Origin: Solidesulfovibrio alcoholivorans DSM 5433
Lineage (GTDB): Bacteria > Desulfobacterota > Desulfovibrionia > Desulfovibrionales > Desulfovibrionaceae
Length of the DNA stretch: 64,000 nt
NCBI RefSeq assembly: GCF_000702665.1
Contig: NZ_JNJA01000018.1
Location: 1 to 64,000, forward strand
Reading direction: 5' to 3'
How positions within the stretch are numbered: position 1 is the first letter of the stretch; each line of letters opens with the position of its first letter. Positions 28,438 through 39,300 of this stretch are shown one piece after another. The notes beneath the pieces are model-generated. The model was given only the letters and a program-made list of their open reading frames with translations. It made no database searches and had not been told where the DNA came from. Made by a program: the position numbers and the translations under genes.

Positions 28438-28656
28438 ATGAGCATTTCGGATCGCATGTGGGAGCGCGCGGCATCCCTGACCCGCTTCGACCCTTCCTCC
28501 ACCGCCGACATGGTGGCCGCGCTCGCCGCCGGCCATTTCGCGGCCGAACGCCTGGGCCCGAGCATGGGCAGCAACGTCCCGGACGACACCCCCCGCGCCA
28601 TCACCACGCACATGCTCGACACGGGTCTCGGGGCCATCGTGCGCGAGAAAATCTGA
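28438..28656 (+). CDS. Small hypothetical protein
   Basis: A 72-residue soluble protein of unknown function. The start at 28438 follows TGGAGG with a good distance; the longer frame upstream is not supported. The product begins MSISDRMWERAASLTRF and contains a predicted amphipathic helix around residues 22-40. It has no cysteine, no signal peptide and no membrane segment. Its codon use resembles the GC-rich neighbours, unlike the AT-rich gene that follows. Confidence 0.5.
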   Translation: MSISDRMWERAASLTRFDPSSTADMVAALAAGHFAAERLGPSMGSNVPDDTPRAITTHMLDTGLGAIVREKI

Positions 28657-28935
28657 CCCCGGCAGCACGTGTCCCGCCGATGCTCTGCGCTTTTTCCTGT
28701 GCCCGGCCTTTTGCACGGCAGTGTGCCGTGTGAAGCGGGAGACCCTTCCAAGCGCACCTGTGCAGCGCAAACGGGGGAATCGAAACAGGACAATAAGCAT
28801 TCCCAAAGGGACTTTTCAATTTATTGTTTACTTGTCCACATCCCTATGGCATGAGTATGCACGCTAGGGATTTTTATAAAGTAGCAACCGACAATTTTTC
28901 CTTCACTTCTTCACCCCCCTTCGTATCATCCAAGC

Positions 28936-30978
28936 ATGCTGGAAAATCTTGACATAAGAACACTTGCAGTCTGTTACGGCATTTTTTGTTGCACTCAATT
29001 TGTTGCATTTTTTTTGCAGCACAAGATCAGCAAACAGGGAGAAGGATTAGGGTGGTGGACCCTTGGAAGCGGCTGTACCGTTTTTGGTTTTTTCCTTTTC
29101 TTTCTTCGCGACATACCCACATTCCATTCATTTATTGTATTTATTTATAATTTTACTTTTATACTATGCTTTTCATTTATCTACATTGGTTGTGCCAAGT
29201 ATAACGACTCAAAAATATTAAAAAAATATCTTTACATTACACTTTCATTGGCCGCCTTCTGCCTGCTGTATTTCACTTATGTAAATTCCAGCATTCCCCT
29301 ACGCAGGACTATCACGTCATTCGCTTGCGCCATATTTTCCATTTTTTCTGCGACAACTTTAAGGCAAAATTCTCCGAACGAACGCAACATCGTCATTGAT
29401 TTTCTCAAGGTTATATTCATAGTCGACGCTTTTTGGTTGTCAGCATTTGCGGTCATCCCTCTCCTCACAGCGTCGGTCCCGCTGTTATTTGAAAAACCAT
29501 CGCCCTTGATCCTTTCATATCTTCTCCTCATCACCACGAGTACGCTTTGGACTTTCGGTCTGATCATCCTCGTCAATCAAAAACTCTCGAGCCAATTGCA
29601 GACTTCCAAGCTGTTCTTGCAATCCACGTTGGACGGACTTTCGGCCAGCATCGCGCTCATTGAAGAACATGGCGAAATAATCCTTACCAACAAGGCGTGG
29701 CGGGATTTTGCTTCTGCGAACGGGGTCGCCCCGGAACGGGTTTCCGAAGGAGTGAATTATTTGACCACGTGCGAAAGCAACGCAACCAGTTGCTGCAGCG
29801 ACGCCTTTTTGTTTTCGGAAGGATTGAAAAGCGTTTTGAGCGGTGCCAGATCGCTCTTCACCATGGAATACCCCTGCCACTCCCCCGGCAAGCGACGGTG
29901 GTTCCTGGCCCGAGTCACCCGGTTTCCGTGCCAAGGCCCGACACGAGCCGTCATTGCCCATGAAGACATAACGGAAAGAAAACTTATGGAAATCGCGTTG
30001 GAGGAGTCAAACAAGCAGCTCGAAGCGATCACCAACGAGGACGGGCTTACAAAAATCTCAAACCGCCGCCATTTCGACAAGATGCTGTCCTACGAATGCA
30101 GCAGGCACTCGCGCTCCGGAACCACACTTTCGATTGCGATGCTCGATATCGATTATTTCAAATATTATAACGACACGTACGGCCATGTCAAAGGCGACGA
30201 ATGCCTGCAACGGGTTGCCCGGGCAATCGCCCGAAGCCTCAATCGGCCGACGGACCTTGCGGCCAGATACGGAGGAGAGGAATTCGTTTGCCTCATGCCG
30301 GACACCAACCTCCTTGGCGCAGTCGGCGTGGCTGAAAACATCAGAAAAACCATTGCCAATTTAGCCATTCCACACGCCGGGTCAGAAGTGTCCGATACAG
30401 TCACTGTCAGCATTGGAACACTTTCCCTTACGTGCACAAAAGATACAACACCGGATTCTATTATCCGGAAAACAGACGAACTCCTCTACCAGGCAAAACA
30501 TGAAGGGCGCAATCGCATCAAATTTGCATCAATAGATGAAACATACCGCCTTGACCAGGCAAATGGCGGCATTGGGACATTAAAAATTTTATTCAGCGAT
30601 ACATACACTTCGGGAAATTCCACCATCGACACACAACATGCGCAGCTAATCAGCCTTGCAAATGACCTTCTGCAACACACCTTTACAAACAATACACCGC
30701 AAGAGACACAAAGACTTCTCGTCGATATCTTCGTCCACGTAAAAAAACACTTTGAAGACGAAGAAGCGATACTTCACGCAAACAACTACCCAGAGATCGA
30801 CAACCACGCGGCCGAACATGCCCGCCTTGTACGACAGTACAGTAAACTCATACAAACAGATACGTCAAAAGATATACAGACAATAGACATACTACAATAC
30901 ATAATACACGACATCATCATGGAACATATGATCAAAGAAGACTCAAAATATCATTATATTTTTAACGACATACACTGA
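28936..30978 (+). CDS. Membrane diguanylate cyclase with PAS and C-terminal hemerythrin domain
   Basis: A 680-residue protein. About six or seven membrane helices span 8-225, followed by a PAS domain (about 230-350). A GGDEF domain has the active loop GGEEF at 446-450 and an inhibitory I-site RPTD five residues before it, so it should make cyclic di-GMP under product feedback. The last 130 residues are a bacteriohemerythrin: IDTQHAQL, HVKKHFEDEE, NHAAEH and EHMIKED supply the di-iron ligands. Oxygen binding could therefore tune cyclic di-GMP synthesis. The gene is clearly more AT-rich than its surroundings, with codon choices unlike the neighbours, which suggests horizontal acquisition. A terminator follows. 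Confidence 0.9.
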   Translation: MLENLDIRTLAVCYGIFCCTQFVAFFLQHKISKQGEGLGWWTLGSGCTVFGFFLFFLRDIPTFHSFIVFIYNFTFILCFSFIYIGCAKYNDSKILKKYLYITLSLAAFCLLYFTYVNSSIPLRRTITSFACAIFSIFSATTLRQNSPNERNIVIDFLKVIFIVDAFWLSAFAVIPLLTASVPLLFEKPSPLILSYLLLITTSTLWTFGLIILVNQKLSSQLQTSKLFLQSTLDGLSASIALIEEHGEIILTNKAWRDFASANGVAPERVSEGVNYLTTCESNATSCCSDAFLFSEGLKSVLSGARSLFTMEYPCHSPGKRRWFLARVTRFPCQGPTRAVIAHEDITERKLMEIALEESNKQLEAITNEDGLTKISNRRHFDKMLSYECSRHSRSGTTLSIAMLDIDYFKYYNDTYGHVKGDECLQRVARAIARSLNRPTDLAARYGGEEFVCLMPDTNLLGAVGVAENIRKTIANLAIPHAGSEVSDTVTVSIGTLSLTCTKDTTPDSIIRKTDELLYQAKHEGRNRIKFASIDETYRLDQANGGIGTLKILFSDTYTSGNSTIDTQHAQLISLANDLLQHTFTNNTPQETQRLLVDIFVHVKKHFEDEEAILHANNYPEIDNHAAEHARLVRQYSKLIQTDTSKDIQTIDILQYIIHDIIMEHMIKEDSKYHYIFNDIH

Positions 30979-31010
30979 TGCGCACAACGCCCGAGGGATG
31001 CAGCCACAAC

Positions 31011-31040
31011 AAGAAAGCGGCCCCGCAGGGCCGCTTTCTT
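31011..31040. terminator. Terminator hairpin after the hemerythrin-cyclase gene
   Basis: Perfect 12-bp stem (31011-31022 with 31029-31040) and a 6-base loop, 32 bases after the stop. The T-rich right arm ends TTTCTT. It also faces the end of DUF169 about 115 bases away. Confidence 0.7.
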
Positions 31041-31154
31041 ACCGCCGTCGCGCCTCGTGTCGCGCCCTCGAAGAAAGCAAATGCTTTTCCTGGGACAACA
31101 CGTGCGACGGGCCGTTTTTCAACCCGACTACCGTATGCGCGAAGGGTCGCGGCG

Positions 31155-31952
31155 TTAGTCCGCGACGGCCGGGGCCTCGACCTTCTTGAACACGATCAGC
31201 GGGCAGTTCTTGCAGATGTCCGCGCCGGGGAAGGGATGGCCGACGCGCGTCACCGACGCGCCGCCCGTGGCCGCCTTGCGCTCCAGCAGCCGCGCGACCA
31301 CGAGGCCGATATCCGCGCCGGGAATGGACACGTTGATCTCGCCGCGCTCGGTCTTGCCGGCGTTGTAGCTGCCGCTGCAGGCCAGGAACACGTTGGCCTC
31401 GCCGCTGTTGAACGCGAACACGTTGCCGGCGCAGGCCGCCGAATTCATGGTCATGTTGGGACGCAGCGGATGGATGTCGCGCGCCGCCATCCAGTCCACC
31501 ACCAGGTGGTAGGCCTGCATGTTGTCGCAGTAGAAGTGCACCGTGTCCGGGGAAAACGGCGCATCGGCCAGGGGCGAGACCACCACGGACAGCAGCGGCT
31601 GCTTCAGGCGCGGCTTGCTGCGCACGAACCGCTCGGCCTGCTCCATGTCGCGCACGTACTTGAGGTGGCCCTTGATCTCGGCCTCGTCGATCTCCTTCCA
31701 GCCGAACACGCACTTGGCATTGCCGCAGCCGAGCTGCTCCTTGCCCATGAGCACCGTGATCCCTTCCATGCGCGCGCCGATTTCGGCCTGGCAGAAGGTC
31801 AGGGCCTTGGCCGGCAGGTAGTAGTTCCCCTTGGCCTTGAAGGCGTCGAGCTCGGCCTGGTCGAAGAAGTATTTGATGGCGATGGGATAGTGCATAAGGC
31901 GCAGTTCCTCCATGAGGATGCGCTGCATTTCCGGATAGGTGAGCGTTTCCAT
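31155..31952 (-). CDS. DUF169 family protein
   Basis: A 265-residue DUF169 protein, a family common in anaerobes and methanogens and without a settled function. Conserved cysteine patches are seen: TFCQAEIGARMEG, GCGNAKCVFGW, SAACAGNVFAFN and ICKNCP near the C-terminus, which suggests metal or cluster binding. It is soluble and cytoplasmic. The start at 31952 follows AAGGAG with good spacing. The 318 bases upstream carry a palindrome of the CRP/FNR type, so redox or oxygen control is plausible. No partner gene is adjacent. Confidence 0.85.
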   Translation of the reverse strand: METLTYPEMQRILMEELRLMHYPIAIKYFFDQAELDAFKAKGNYYLPAKALTFCQAEIGARMEGITVLMGKEQLGCGNAKCVFGWKEIDEAEIKGHLKYVRDMEQAERFVRSKPRLKQPLLSVVVSPLADAPFSPDTVHFYCDNMQAYHLVVDWMAARDIHPLRPNMTMNSAACAGNVFAFNSGEANVFLACSGSYNAGKTERGEINVSIPGADIGLVVARLLERKAATGGASVTRVGHPFPGADICKNCPLIVFKKVEAPAVAD

Positions 31953-32270
31953 GCTGACTCCTTTTGTATGGCGATGCGGAAAAATGCGCCCGGGTGTCCG
32001 GACTGACGCCGGCGGCGGCGCGCCGCCTGACGACCGTATCGGCTTTATGATGGTAGTGGAGGTAGCGATTTGGGCAAGGCAATGTCAACAACAAAGCGCT
32101 TTTGCCTGATTTATCACGTGCGGCGCGACGGTTGCGGGCCGAGGGAGCAGCAAGATTGTGCTTTTTTGCACAAGCTTGCTGCGATTACAGCGTTCCCAGA
32201 ATGCGGACAACGACTGTTATCTTGCGCTGATCCTACATACACGGACACCATTTATAAGTAAAGCGTGATG
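31953..32270. other. Intergenic region upstream of DUF169
   Basis: 318 bases without a supportable gene, more AT-rich than its surroundings. It presumably holds the DUF169 promoter and contains the CRP/FNR-like inverted repeat at 32150-32179. No hairpin with a T-run was seen for the nitroreductase, whose stop codon bounds the region. Confidence 0.5.
32150..32179. promoter_or_regulatory. CRP/FNR-type palindrome upstream of DUF169
   Basis: TTGTGC and GCACAA flank six T. The TGTG-N8-CACA spacing is the one used by CRP/FNR-family dimers. The symmetry extends outward to GCAAG and CTTGC with one mismatch. It lies about 200 bases upstream of the DUF169 start. Operator function is inferred. Confidence 0.4.
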
Positions 32271-32921
32271 TCAGACCTTGGGATAGCCCACGCTCTGCGA
32301 AAGCGTGATCCGCCGCCCGTCCGGCAGGCCCATGGCCTTGGCCAGGGCCGCGCCGTCGAAGTTCGCCCGCACCACCGTGGCCAGGCCCATGGCCGCGCAG
32401 TAGAGATAGACGTTCTGACTGATGAACCCCGTGTCGGCCCCGGCGTAAAAGGCCTTCTCCTCGGGCGTCGCGCCCGCCACCTTGCCCATGTCGGCCACGT
32501 AGACGAGATCGACCGGGACCGTGGCCGCAAACGCCTGTTTGCCCGTGGCGGCGCGCAGGTCCTCGGTGGAGACCCGTTCCAGCCGGTGGTCCCTGGGTTC
32601 GTAGCGGAAAAGGCCGTCCGCCTTGGCCACGTAGACGTCGATCTCCTGGCGGTTCATGGCCGTCGGGGCCGTATGCTTGCCGGCCTCGGGCCGATTGATG
32701 CCGTTGGCCGCCCACAACAGCCCGGGAAGAATCTCGTCCGGCAGGGGGCGCGCGTCGAAGCTACGCTGGGTCTGCCTGGCGCGCAGCGCCGCTTCCAGGC
32801 TTTTGTCCCCGGGCAACGCCGGCGTGGGCAACGCCGCCCCCTGCGCCGCGACACCCGCGCGCGGCGCGGCCAGGCCCGCGGCGACGACGCCCGCGGCCAG
32901 CAGAAAATGCCTTCTGTCCAT
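32271..32921 (-). CDS. Tat-exported SagB-type nitroreductase family protein
   Basis: A 216-residue protein. The N-terminus MDRRHFLLAAGVVAAGLAAP is a twin-arginine signal, which fits export of a folded flavoprotein. The mature part has the nitroreductase pattern: ARQTQRSF for phosphate binding, LLWAANGINRP, and the C-terminal ISQNVYLYCAAMGLATVVRA. Such proteins bind FMN and reduce unknown small molecules; the SagB subgroup is also used in peptide cyclodehydration, but no such genes are near. The start at 32921 follows GAGGAGG. Confidence 0.85.
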   Translation of the reverse strand: MDRRHFLLAAGVVAAGLAAPRAGVAAQGAALPTPALPGDKSLEAALRARQTQRSFDARPLPDEILPGLLWAANGINRPEAGKHTAPTAMNRQEIDVYVAKADGLFRYEPRDHRLERVSTEDLRAATGKQAFAATVPVDLVYVADMGKVAGATPEEKAFYAGADTGFISQNVYLYCAAMGLATVVRANFDGAALAKAMGLPDGRRITLSQSVGYPKV

Positions 32922-33082
32922 GCGGAAACCTCCTCGAACGCTCGGCGTTCGCGGTCCCCTCATACTTTCGGCGCATGACGCGGGCAAGAGAGGCACCTTC
33001 TGGAAACCAACCCTTGCCGGCACTGTGGAAAAAGACCATAACGCTCACAAGAAACGATATTTCAACTTCGCGAAGCACTGCC

Positions 33083-35614
33083 ATGCCCGACGCCGTGGAC
33101 AACCCTTCCACCCCGCCATCCACTGCCTGCGCCCCTCTCCCCGCCGCCCTGTGGGAGGCGGCCGGGGACATCGCCGTAGTCCTGGACGCCTCCGGGCGCG
33201 TCGTCCATTTAAGCGACGCCGGCTTGGCACTGCTCGGCCTGGACCGGGAAACGACGTTGGGGCGCGAGTGGCTTTCCTTTGCCGTGGCCCAAAACGACGT
33301 CCCGCGCCTGCGCCCGCTCCTCGAGGCCCTGGCCGCAGGCGGCGAGGCAGCTTGGCCGGAGCATGGCGTCATCACCCAGCGCGGCGTGCGGCGCATCCGC
33401 TGGAAAACGGTCCCGCTGCCGGCAGGGGGCCCGGAAACGGGCCGGGTCGTGGCCTGCGGCAACGATATCACGGACTGCCTCGAAGCCACGCAAACCGCCA
33501 GGGAAAACGAAGCCACTTACCGCCGCATTTTCGATGCCGTCAACGACGCCATTTTCGTCCACGACCCGGACACGGGCCGATTCCTCCAGGCCAACGAACG
33601 CGCGACCACGCTGCTCGGCTACGGCCCGGAGGAGCTGCGCCGCCTGTCGCCGGCCGAGACCAGCGCCGGCTACCCGCCCTACTCCACGGCCGAGATCCAG
33701 GAGGAACTGCGCCGCGCCCGTGAAGGCCAACCCCGACTGTTCGAGTGGCTTGCCCGGGACAAATCCGGCAGGTTGTTCTGGGTGGAGGTCAACCTGCGCC
33801 GCGCCGTCCTCGACGGCCGGGAACGAATCATCGCCGTGGTGCGCGACATCACCGAGCGCAAAGCGGCCGAGCGGGCGTTGCGCGAGAGCGAAAAGAAATT
33901 CCGCCAGTTGGCCGAGGCCATCGGCGAGGTCTTCTGGCTCGGCTCCGCGGACTGGAAGCGGGTCTTCTACATCAGCCCGGCCTATGAACGGCTGTGGGGC
34001 CGCAGCACCAAAAGCCTCTACGAAGCCCCGCTCTCCTGGATCGACGGCGTCCATCCCGACGATCGCGACGCGGTCCTCGGCGCGCTGGGCACCGTGGCCG
34101 GCAAGCGGCCCGGCGCCGGCTCCTTCCCCGAATACCGGATCGTGCGCCCGGACGGCCAGGTGCGCTGGGTTCAGGCCCGCTATTTCCCCGTGGCCGACGA
34201 CGCCGGCGTGGTCACCCGAGTGGCCGGCATCGTGGAGGACGTCACCGACAGCCATGCCGCCGGTGAAGGCCTCAAGCGCCTCAACGAACGGCTGGAAGTG
34301 ATGGTGCGGGAGCGGACCATGACGCTCAACCGCATGAACCAGGAACTCATCCGCGAAGTGGCCGAACGCCGCGAAGCCGAGGCGGCCATGGCCGCGGCCA
34401 AGGAGGCGGCCGAAGCGGCAAGCCAGGCCAAATCCGTGTTCCTGGCCAACATGAGCCACGAAATCCGCACGCCCTTAAACGGCATCCTCGGGATGGCGCA
34501 GGTCCTGGCCGCGACCGAACTGGACGAGGCGCAGCGCGGATTCCTCAAGGACATCGAGGACAGCGCCGGGGCGCTGTTGCGGATCATCAACGACATCCTT
34601 GATTTCTCCAAGATCGAGGCCGACCGCCTGGAAATTTCCAAGGAACCCATGAGCTTGCGCGGGGTCCTGGCATCGGTTGCGGCGGCCCTTGGCGTACTCG
34701 CCGCGGACAAGGGCCTGGGACTCGCCACGGAAGTGGCCGAGGACGTGCCCGACCTGCTGCTCGGCGACGCCGACCGCCTGCGCCAGGTACTGCTCAACCT
34801 CGTCGGCAACGCCATCAAGTTCACCAAGCGTGGGGGTGTCGTCATCGGCGTGCAGTGCGTGGAAACCTGCCTGCCGCCTGAAGCCGCCGCGCAGCACCCC
34901 CTCCAGGGGCTGCTCTTCACCGTCAGCGACACCGGCATCGGCATCGCGCAGCAAGACCTCGAGCGCATTTTCGAACCCTTCATCCAGGCAGACGGCGCCT
35001 ATACCCGCCGTTTCGGCGGCACGGGCCTGGGGCTCGCCATCACTAAGCGCCTCGTCACCCTGATGGGCGGAGACATCACCGTGGAGAGCGTCCCGGGAGA
35101 GGGCTCGGAGTTCACGTTCACGGCCGTCTTCGACCTGGAGTCCGACGTTCCGGAAACGGCCGCACCGGCGCACGACGCCGCGCCAACGCCCCTGCCGCCG
35201 CTGAGGGTGCTCGTGGCCGACGACAACCGCGTGAGCCGCGACATCATCGAAAAGTGGCTCTGGCAACGGGGCCATGTCGTCAGCGCGGCGGGCGACGGCA
35301 AGCAGGCCCTGGACGCCGCGACCATGGCCACCTTCGACCTCGTGCTCATGGACATCCAGATGCCCGGCTTAAACGGCCTGGAAGCCGCGCGGGCCATCCG
35401 CGCCCTGCCCGACCCGGACAAGGCCTCGGTCTACATCGCCGCGGTCACGGCCCATGCCATGCCCGGCGACCGCGAACGCTTCCTGGCCGACGGCCTCGAC
35501 GACTACCTGTCCAAGCCTCTGGCCCAGGCCGAACTGGACCGCGTACTGGCCGCCGCCGCCCGGCGCGCCCGGCCGGAGGACTTCCCCCCGGAAGACGGCG
35601 CGACGCCGGCCTGA
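33083..35614 (+). CDS. Hybrid sensor histidine kinase (three PAS, HisKA, ATPase, receiver)
   Basis: An 843-residue soluble hybrid kinase. Three PAS domains occupy about 20-130, 150-265 and 275-400, followed by a short coiled coil. The phosphoacceptor is H459 in [11 protein letters not shown]. The ATPase domain has [30 protein letters not shown] and [13 protein letters not shown]. The receiver ends with [11 protein letters not shown] and phosphoryl-acceptor D757 in LMDIQMPG. There is no separate Hpt or output domain, so the signal must pass to another protein. ATG 33083 is chosen as the start of the first PAS; the frame is open to 32975. Ligands are unknown. A small membrane protein gene follows on the same strand. 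Confidence 0.92.
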   Translation: MPDAVDNPSTPPSTACAPLPAALWEAAGDIAVVLDASGRVVHLSDAGLALLGLDRETTLGREWLSFAVAQNDVPRLRPLLEALAAGGEAAWPEHGVITQRGVRRIRWKTVPLPAGGPETGRVVACGNDITDCLEATQTARENEATYRRIFDAVNDAIFVHDPDTGRFLQANERATTLLGYGPEELRRLSPAETSAGYPPYSTAEIQEELRRAREGQPRLFEWLARDKSGRLFWVEVNLRRAVLDGRERIIAVVRDITERKAAERALRESEKKFRQLAEAIGEVFWLGSADWKRVFYISPAYERLWGRSTKSLYEAPLSWIDGVHPDDRDAVLGALGTVAGKRPGAGSFPEYRIVRPDGQVRWVQARYFPVADDAGVVTRVAGIVEDVTDSHAAGEGLKRLNERLEVMVRERTMTLNRMNQELIREVAERREAEAAMAAAKEAAEAASQAKSVFLANMSHEIRTPLNGILGMAQVLAATELDEAQRGFLKDIEDSAGALLRIINDILDFSKIEADRLEISKEPMSLRGVLASVAAALGVLAADKGLGLATEVAEDVPDLLLGDADRLRQVLLNLVGNAIKFTKRGGVVIGVQCVETCLPPEAAAQHPLQGLLFTVSDTGIGIAQQDLERIFEPFIQADGAYTRRFGGTGLGLAITKRLVTLMGGDITVESVPGEGSEFTFTAVFDLESDVPETAAPAHDAAPTPLPPLRVLVADDNRVSRDIIEKWLWQRGHVVSAAGDGKQALDAATMATFDLVLMDIQMPGLNGLEAARAIRALPDPDKASVYIAAVTAHAMPGDRERFLADGLDDYLSKPLAQAELDRVLAAAARRARPEDFPPEDGATPA

Positions 35615-35746
35615 CGCCCGCCTGCGCGCCGCGCACAACGTCCGCCGGGGCCACCGAACGCACGGCCCGCCGCTTCGCCGCGCGGGGTGCATTCTTTTTG
35701 CATGGCTTCCTGCGATCCTTCGCCGTGCGAAGGACGGGAGCGCCCA

Positions 35747-36205
35747 GTGCCACATTCCCGCCTGGAAAAAACCGCCGCGTTCGCCTCGGGCCTGCTCTTC
35801 GTGGCCTGGATCGGCGGCAGTTGCGGCGCGGCGGCCTACAAGGCCGTGTACTGGCTCATTTTCAGCGTCTGGCCGGAGACCGCCCTCTACGGCCTCGTGC
35901 CTGCCGCCGTTATCCGTTTCGTCCTCACGCTGCCGCGCGGGGAACTCCTTACGCGCACGCTCCTGGCGCTGCTCACCACCGACCTGCTGACCTACATCCT
36001 CGTCGTGCCGCCGCTCTTGCTGGCCCCCTGCCTGGCCTATCTGCTGTCCGGCCGCCGGCCGGGGCAGGCCTGGCGCATGGCCGCGCGGCCCTTTGCGCCT
36101 GCCGGCCGCCGGGCCGGGAGCGACAGCGCCGCACGGGATTTCTTCCGGCGCAATCGTGGATTTTCCGGTCCGGAGCGCGGCAAGAAATCCACGGATTGTG
36201 GATAA
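35747..36205 (+). CDS. Small multi-spanning membrane protein
   Basis: A 152-residue protein of unknown function. Three hydrophobic segments are visible at about 7-27, 38-60 and 70-98. The C-terminal third is strongly basic (RRPGQAWRMAARPF, then an Arg/Ser-rich tail), probably cytoplasmic. The start is taken as GTG 35747, preceded by GGGAG. ATG 35702 and 35687 are in frame and would add 15 to 20 residues. It lies 132 bases after the hybrid kinase and ends in front of a strong terminator. No family was recognised. Confidence 0.55.
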   Translation: MPHSRLEKTAAFASGLLFVAWIGGSCGAAAYKAVYWLIFSVWPETALYGLVPAAVIRFVLTLPRGELLTRTLLALLTTDLLTYILVVPPLLLAPCLAYLLSGRRPGQAWRMAARPFAPAGRRAGSDSAARDFFRRNRGFSGPERGKKSTDCG

Positions 36206-36228
36206 CGTCTTGCCCCCGCAACGCATGA

Positions 36229-36265
36229 ACGGCCCGGACGCATCGCGCACCCGGGCCGTTCGTTT
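36229..36265 (+). terminator. Rho-independent terminator
   Basis: ACGGCCCGG and CCGGGCCGT pair around a 14-base loop, followed by CGTTTCT. It lies 23 bases after the membrane-protein stop. Confidence 0.8.
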
Positions 36266-36267
36266 CT

Positions 36268-36326
36268 CCCCCCTATCGGGGAGGTCCAGGAGGGGGTCAC
36301 CCCCTCCTGGCCGCCGGAGGCATTCT
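36268..36326 (-). repeat. Dispersed intergenic palindromic repeat, copy 8
   Basis: Minus orientation, starting 19 bases after the RND gene stop. Both hairpins are complete: AGGAGGGGG/CCCCCTCCT and CTCCCC/GGGGAG. Confidence 0.85.
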
Positions 36327-36344
36327 TCCCCGTCTTCCCCCCGC

Positions 36345-39300
36345 TCAGCGCCGCAGGCGCTCCACGGCGCGCTGGATGTAGCAGTAGAGAGCCGGCACGA
36401 AGTAGACGCCGAGGATGGTGGCCGCGATCATGCCGCCGAAGACCGCCGTGCCCAGGGCGTGGCGGCTGGCCGCGCCCGCGCCCGAGGCCACGAGCATGGG
36501 CACGACGCCGAGGATGAAGGCAAACGACGTCATGAGGATGGGCCGGAAGCGCAACGTGGAGGCGGCCACGGCCGCGTCGGCCGGGGCGTCGCCGGCCTCG
36601 CGCCGCATCTTGGCGAATTCCACGATGAGGATGGCGTTTTTCGCCGCAAGCCCGATGAGCATGACGAGGCCGATCTGCGCGTAGACGTTGTTGTCGAGCC
36701 CGCGCAGCATCTGCGCGGCCATGGCTCCGAACACGGCCAACGGCACGGCCAGGATGACCGCGAAGGGCACGGCCCAGGACTCGTACTGGGCGGCGAGCAC
36801 CAGGAAGACCATGACCAGGGCCAGGGCGAAGATGTAGATCGACTGGCTGCCCGAGCGCACCTCCTGGTAGGCGATGCCGGTCCAGTCGTAGCCGAAGCCC
36901 TGAGGCAGGGTCTTTTTCGCCAGGTCGGCCAGGGCCGTCAGCGACTGGCCCGAGGAGAAGCCGGGAGGCGTGCCGCCGGAAATCTCCACGGCGCGGAACA
37001 GGTTGAAGCGGCGGATGTATTCCGGCCCGCGGATGTCCGTGGTCTGGCCCAGGGTGCTGAGGGGCACCATGTCGCCGCTGGCGCTGCGCGCGTAGAAGCG
37101 CTCGATGTCGGCCGGCGAGCGGCGGAAACGCGGCTCGGCCTGGAGCATGACCCGGTAGGTGCGGCCGAACTTGTTGAAGTCGTTGACGTAGAGCCCGCCG
37201 AGGTACGTCTGGAGCGCGCCGAACACGTCGCTTGGCGGAATGCCGAGCGTCTGCACCTTGTCGCGGTCCAGGGCGTAGAAGAGTTGCGGCACGTCCACGC
37301 TGAAGTCGGTGAAAAGCCCGGTCACGGACGGCAGCGTCCGCGCTTCGGCCATGAAGCCGTAGGCCGTGCGGGCAAGATCGGCCACCGGGCCGCCCGAGCG
37401 GTCCTGGAGTTCGAACTGGAAGCCGCCCGTGGTGCCAAGGCCGGGAATCGGCGACGGGTTGAACGCCATGACCATGGCCTCCTGCATCCCGGCGAAATGC
37501 GTCCTGGCCCGGTCCATGACGGCATCCAGGCTCAGTTGCGGCGTCGCGCGCTCCTCCCAGGGCTTTAAGATGACGAACATGGCGCTGGCGTAGGAGCTGT
37601 AGGTGCTGGTCATCAGGTTGTAGCCGCCGAGGGCCAGCACGTCGGCCACGGCCGGATCGGCGGCGAGATGCTCTTCCAGGCGCTTGATCACGGCGTCGTT
37701 GCGTTCGAGCGACGCGCCCTCGGGCAGCAGCGCATTGACGATGAAATAGCCCTGGTCCTCGTCCGGGACGAAGCCCGTGGGCAGGGTCGTCAGCAGCCAG
37801 TAGGAGCCGGCGAGCACCGCGCCAAGCAGGGCGAGCGTCAGCACGAAATAGCGGATGGCCCCGCGCACGCCCGCGGCGTAGCCGCTCGTGGTGCGCTCGA
37901 AAAGCGTGTTAAAACCCCGGAAAAACGCGCCCAACGGTCCGCGGGGCAGGCTGGCGGGGCGCAAAATCAGCGCGCACAGCGCCGGGGAAAGCGTCAGGGC
38001 GCAGATGGCCGAAAGGGCCACGGACACGGCGAGCGTCAGGGCGAACTGCTGGTACATCCGCCCCGTCACCCCGCCCATGAAGGCAACGGGCACGAACACG
38101 GAGATGAGCACGAGCGAAATGGCGATGACCGGGCCCGCCACCTCGGCCATGGCCGCCTTGGTGGCCTCCTTGGGCGGCAGCTTCCCGTGGTCGATCTTGT
38201 GCTGCACGGCCTCGACCACGACGATGGCGTCGTCGACCACGATGCCGATGGCGAGCACCAGCCCGAACAGCGTGAGCGTGTTGATGGAGAAGCCGAAGAC
38301 CTGCATGAAGGCGAAGGTGCCGACCAGCGACACCGGCACGGTGAGCATGGGGATGAGCGTGGCCCGGCCGTTTTGCAGGAAGATGTAGACCACGACGAGC
38401 ACGAGGAGCACGGCCTCGAACAGCGTCTTGACCACCTCGTGGATGGAGGCGGTGACGAAGCGCGTGGTGTCGTAGGGGATGGTGTAGGCCACGCCCGGCG
38501 GGAAATAGCCGGCCTGCTCGGCCATGATCGCCCGGATCTTGGCCACGACGTCGAGGGCGTTGGCCCCGGGCAGCTGGAAGACCTGGATGGTGCAGGTGGG
38601 CTTGCCGTTTAAGCGCGTGAACGCACTGTAGCTCTGGCTGCCGAGTTCCACGCGGCCGACGTCGCGCACGCGCACGATCTCCGCGCCCTTGCCCGTACGC
38701 ACGATGATGTCCGCGAATTCCTCGGGATCGGCGAGCCTGCCCTTGACCTGCACCGTGAGCTGGAACTCCTGGCCCGGGGGCGCGGGCGGCATGCCGATCT
38801 GGCCGGCCGGGGCCTGGACGTTTTGCTGGGTGATGGCGTTGGCCACATCCGTGGCCGTGAGCCCCAGGCGCGCGAGCTTGTCCGGGTCGAGCCAGACGCG
38901 CATGCCGTAGTCGCGCTCGCCGAAGACGGCCACGTTGCCGACGCCGGGCACGCGCGCGAGCGCGTCCGTGATGTTGATCTTGGCGTAGTTGTTGAGGAAA
39001 AGCGTGTCGCGGCTGCCGTCGGGAGAGTTGAGGTTGATCACGAGCAGCATGTCCGGGGACTGCTTTTTGACCGAGATGCCGCGCCGGGTCACTTCCGGGG
39101 GCAGGCGCGAGTTGGCCAGGGCCACGCGGTTTTGCACGTCCACGGTCGCGAGGTCCAGGTCGCGGGCGATGTCGAAGGTGACGTTGAGGACCATGCGCCC
39201 GTCGTTGGAACTCACGGAATTCATGTAGAGCATGTCCTGGGCGCCGTTGACCTCCTGCTCGATGGGCGTGGCCACGGACTCTTCCACGACCTGGGCGCTG

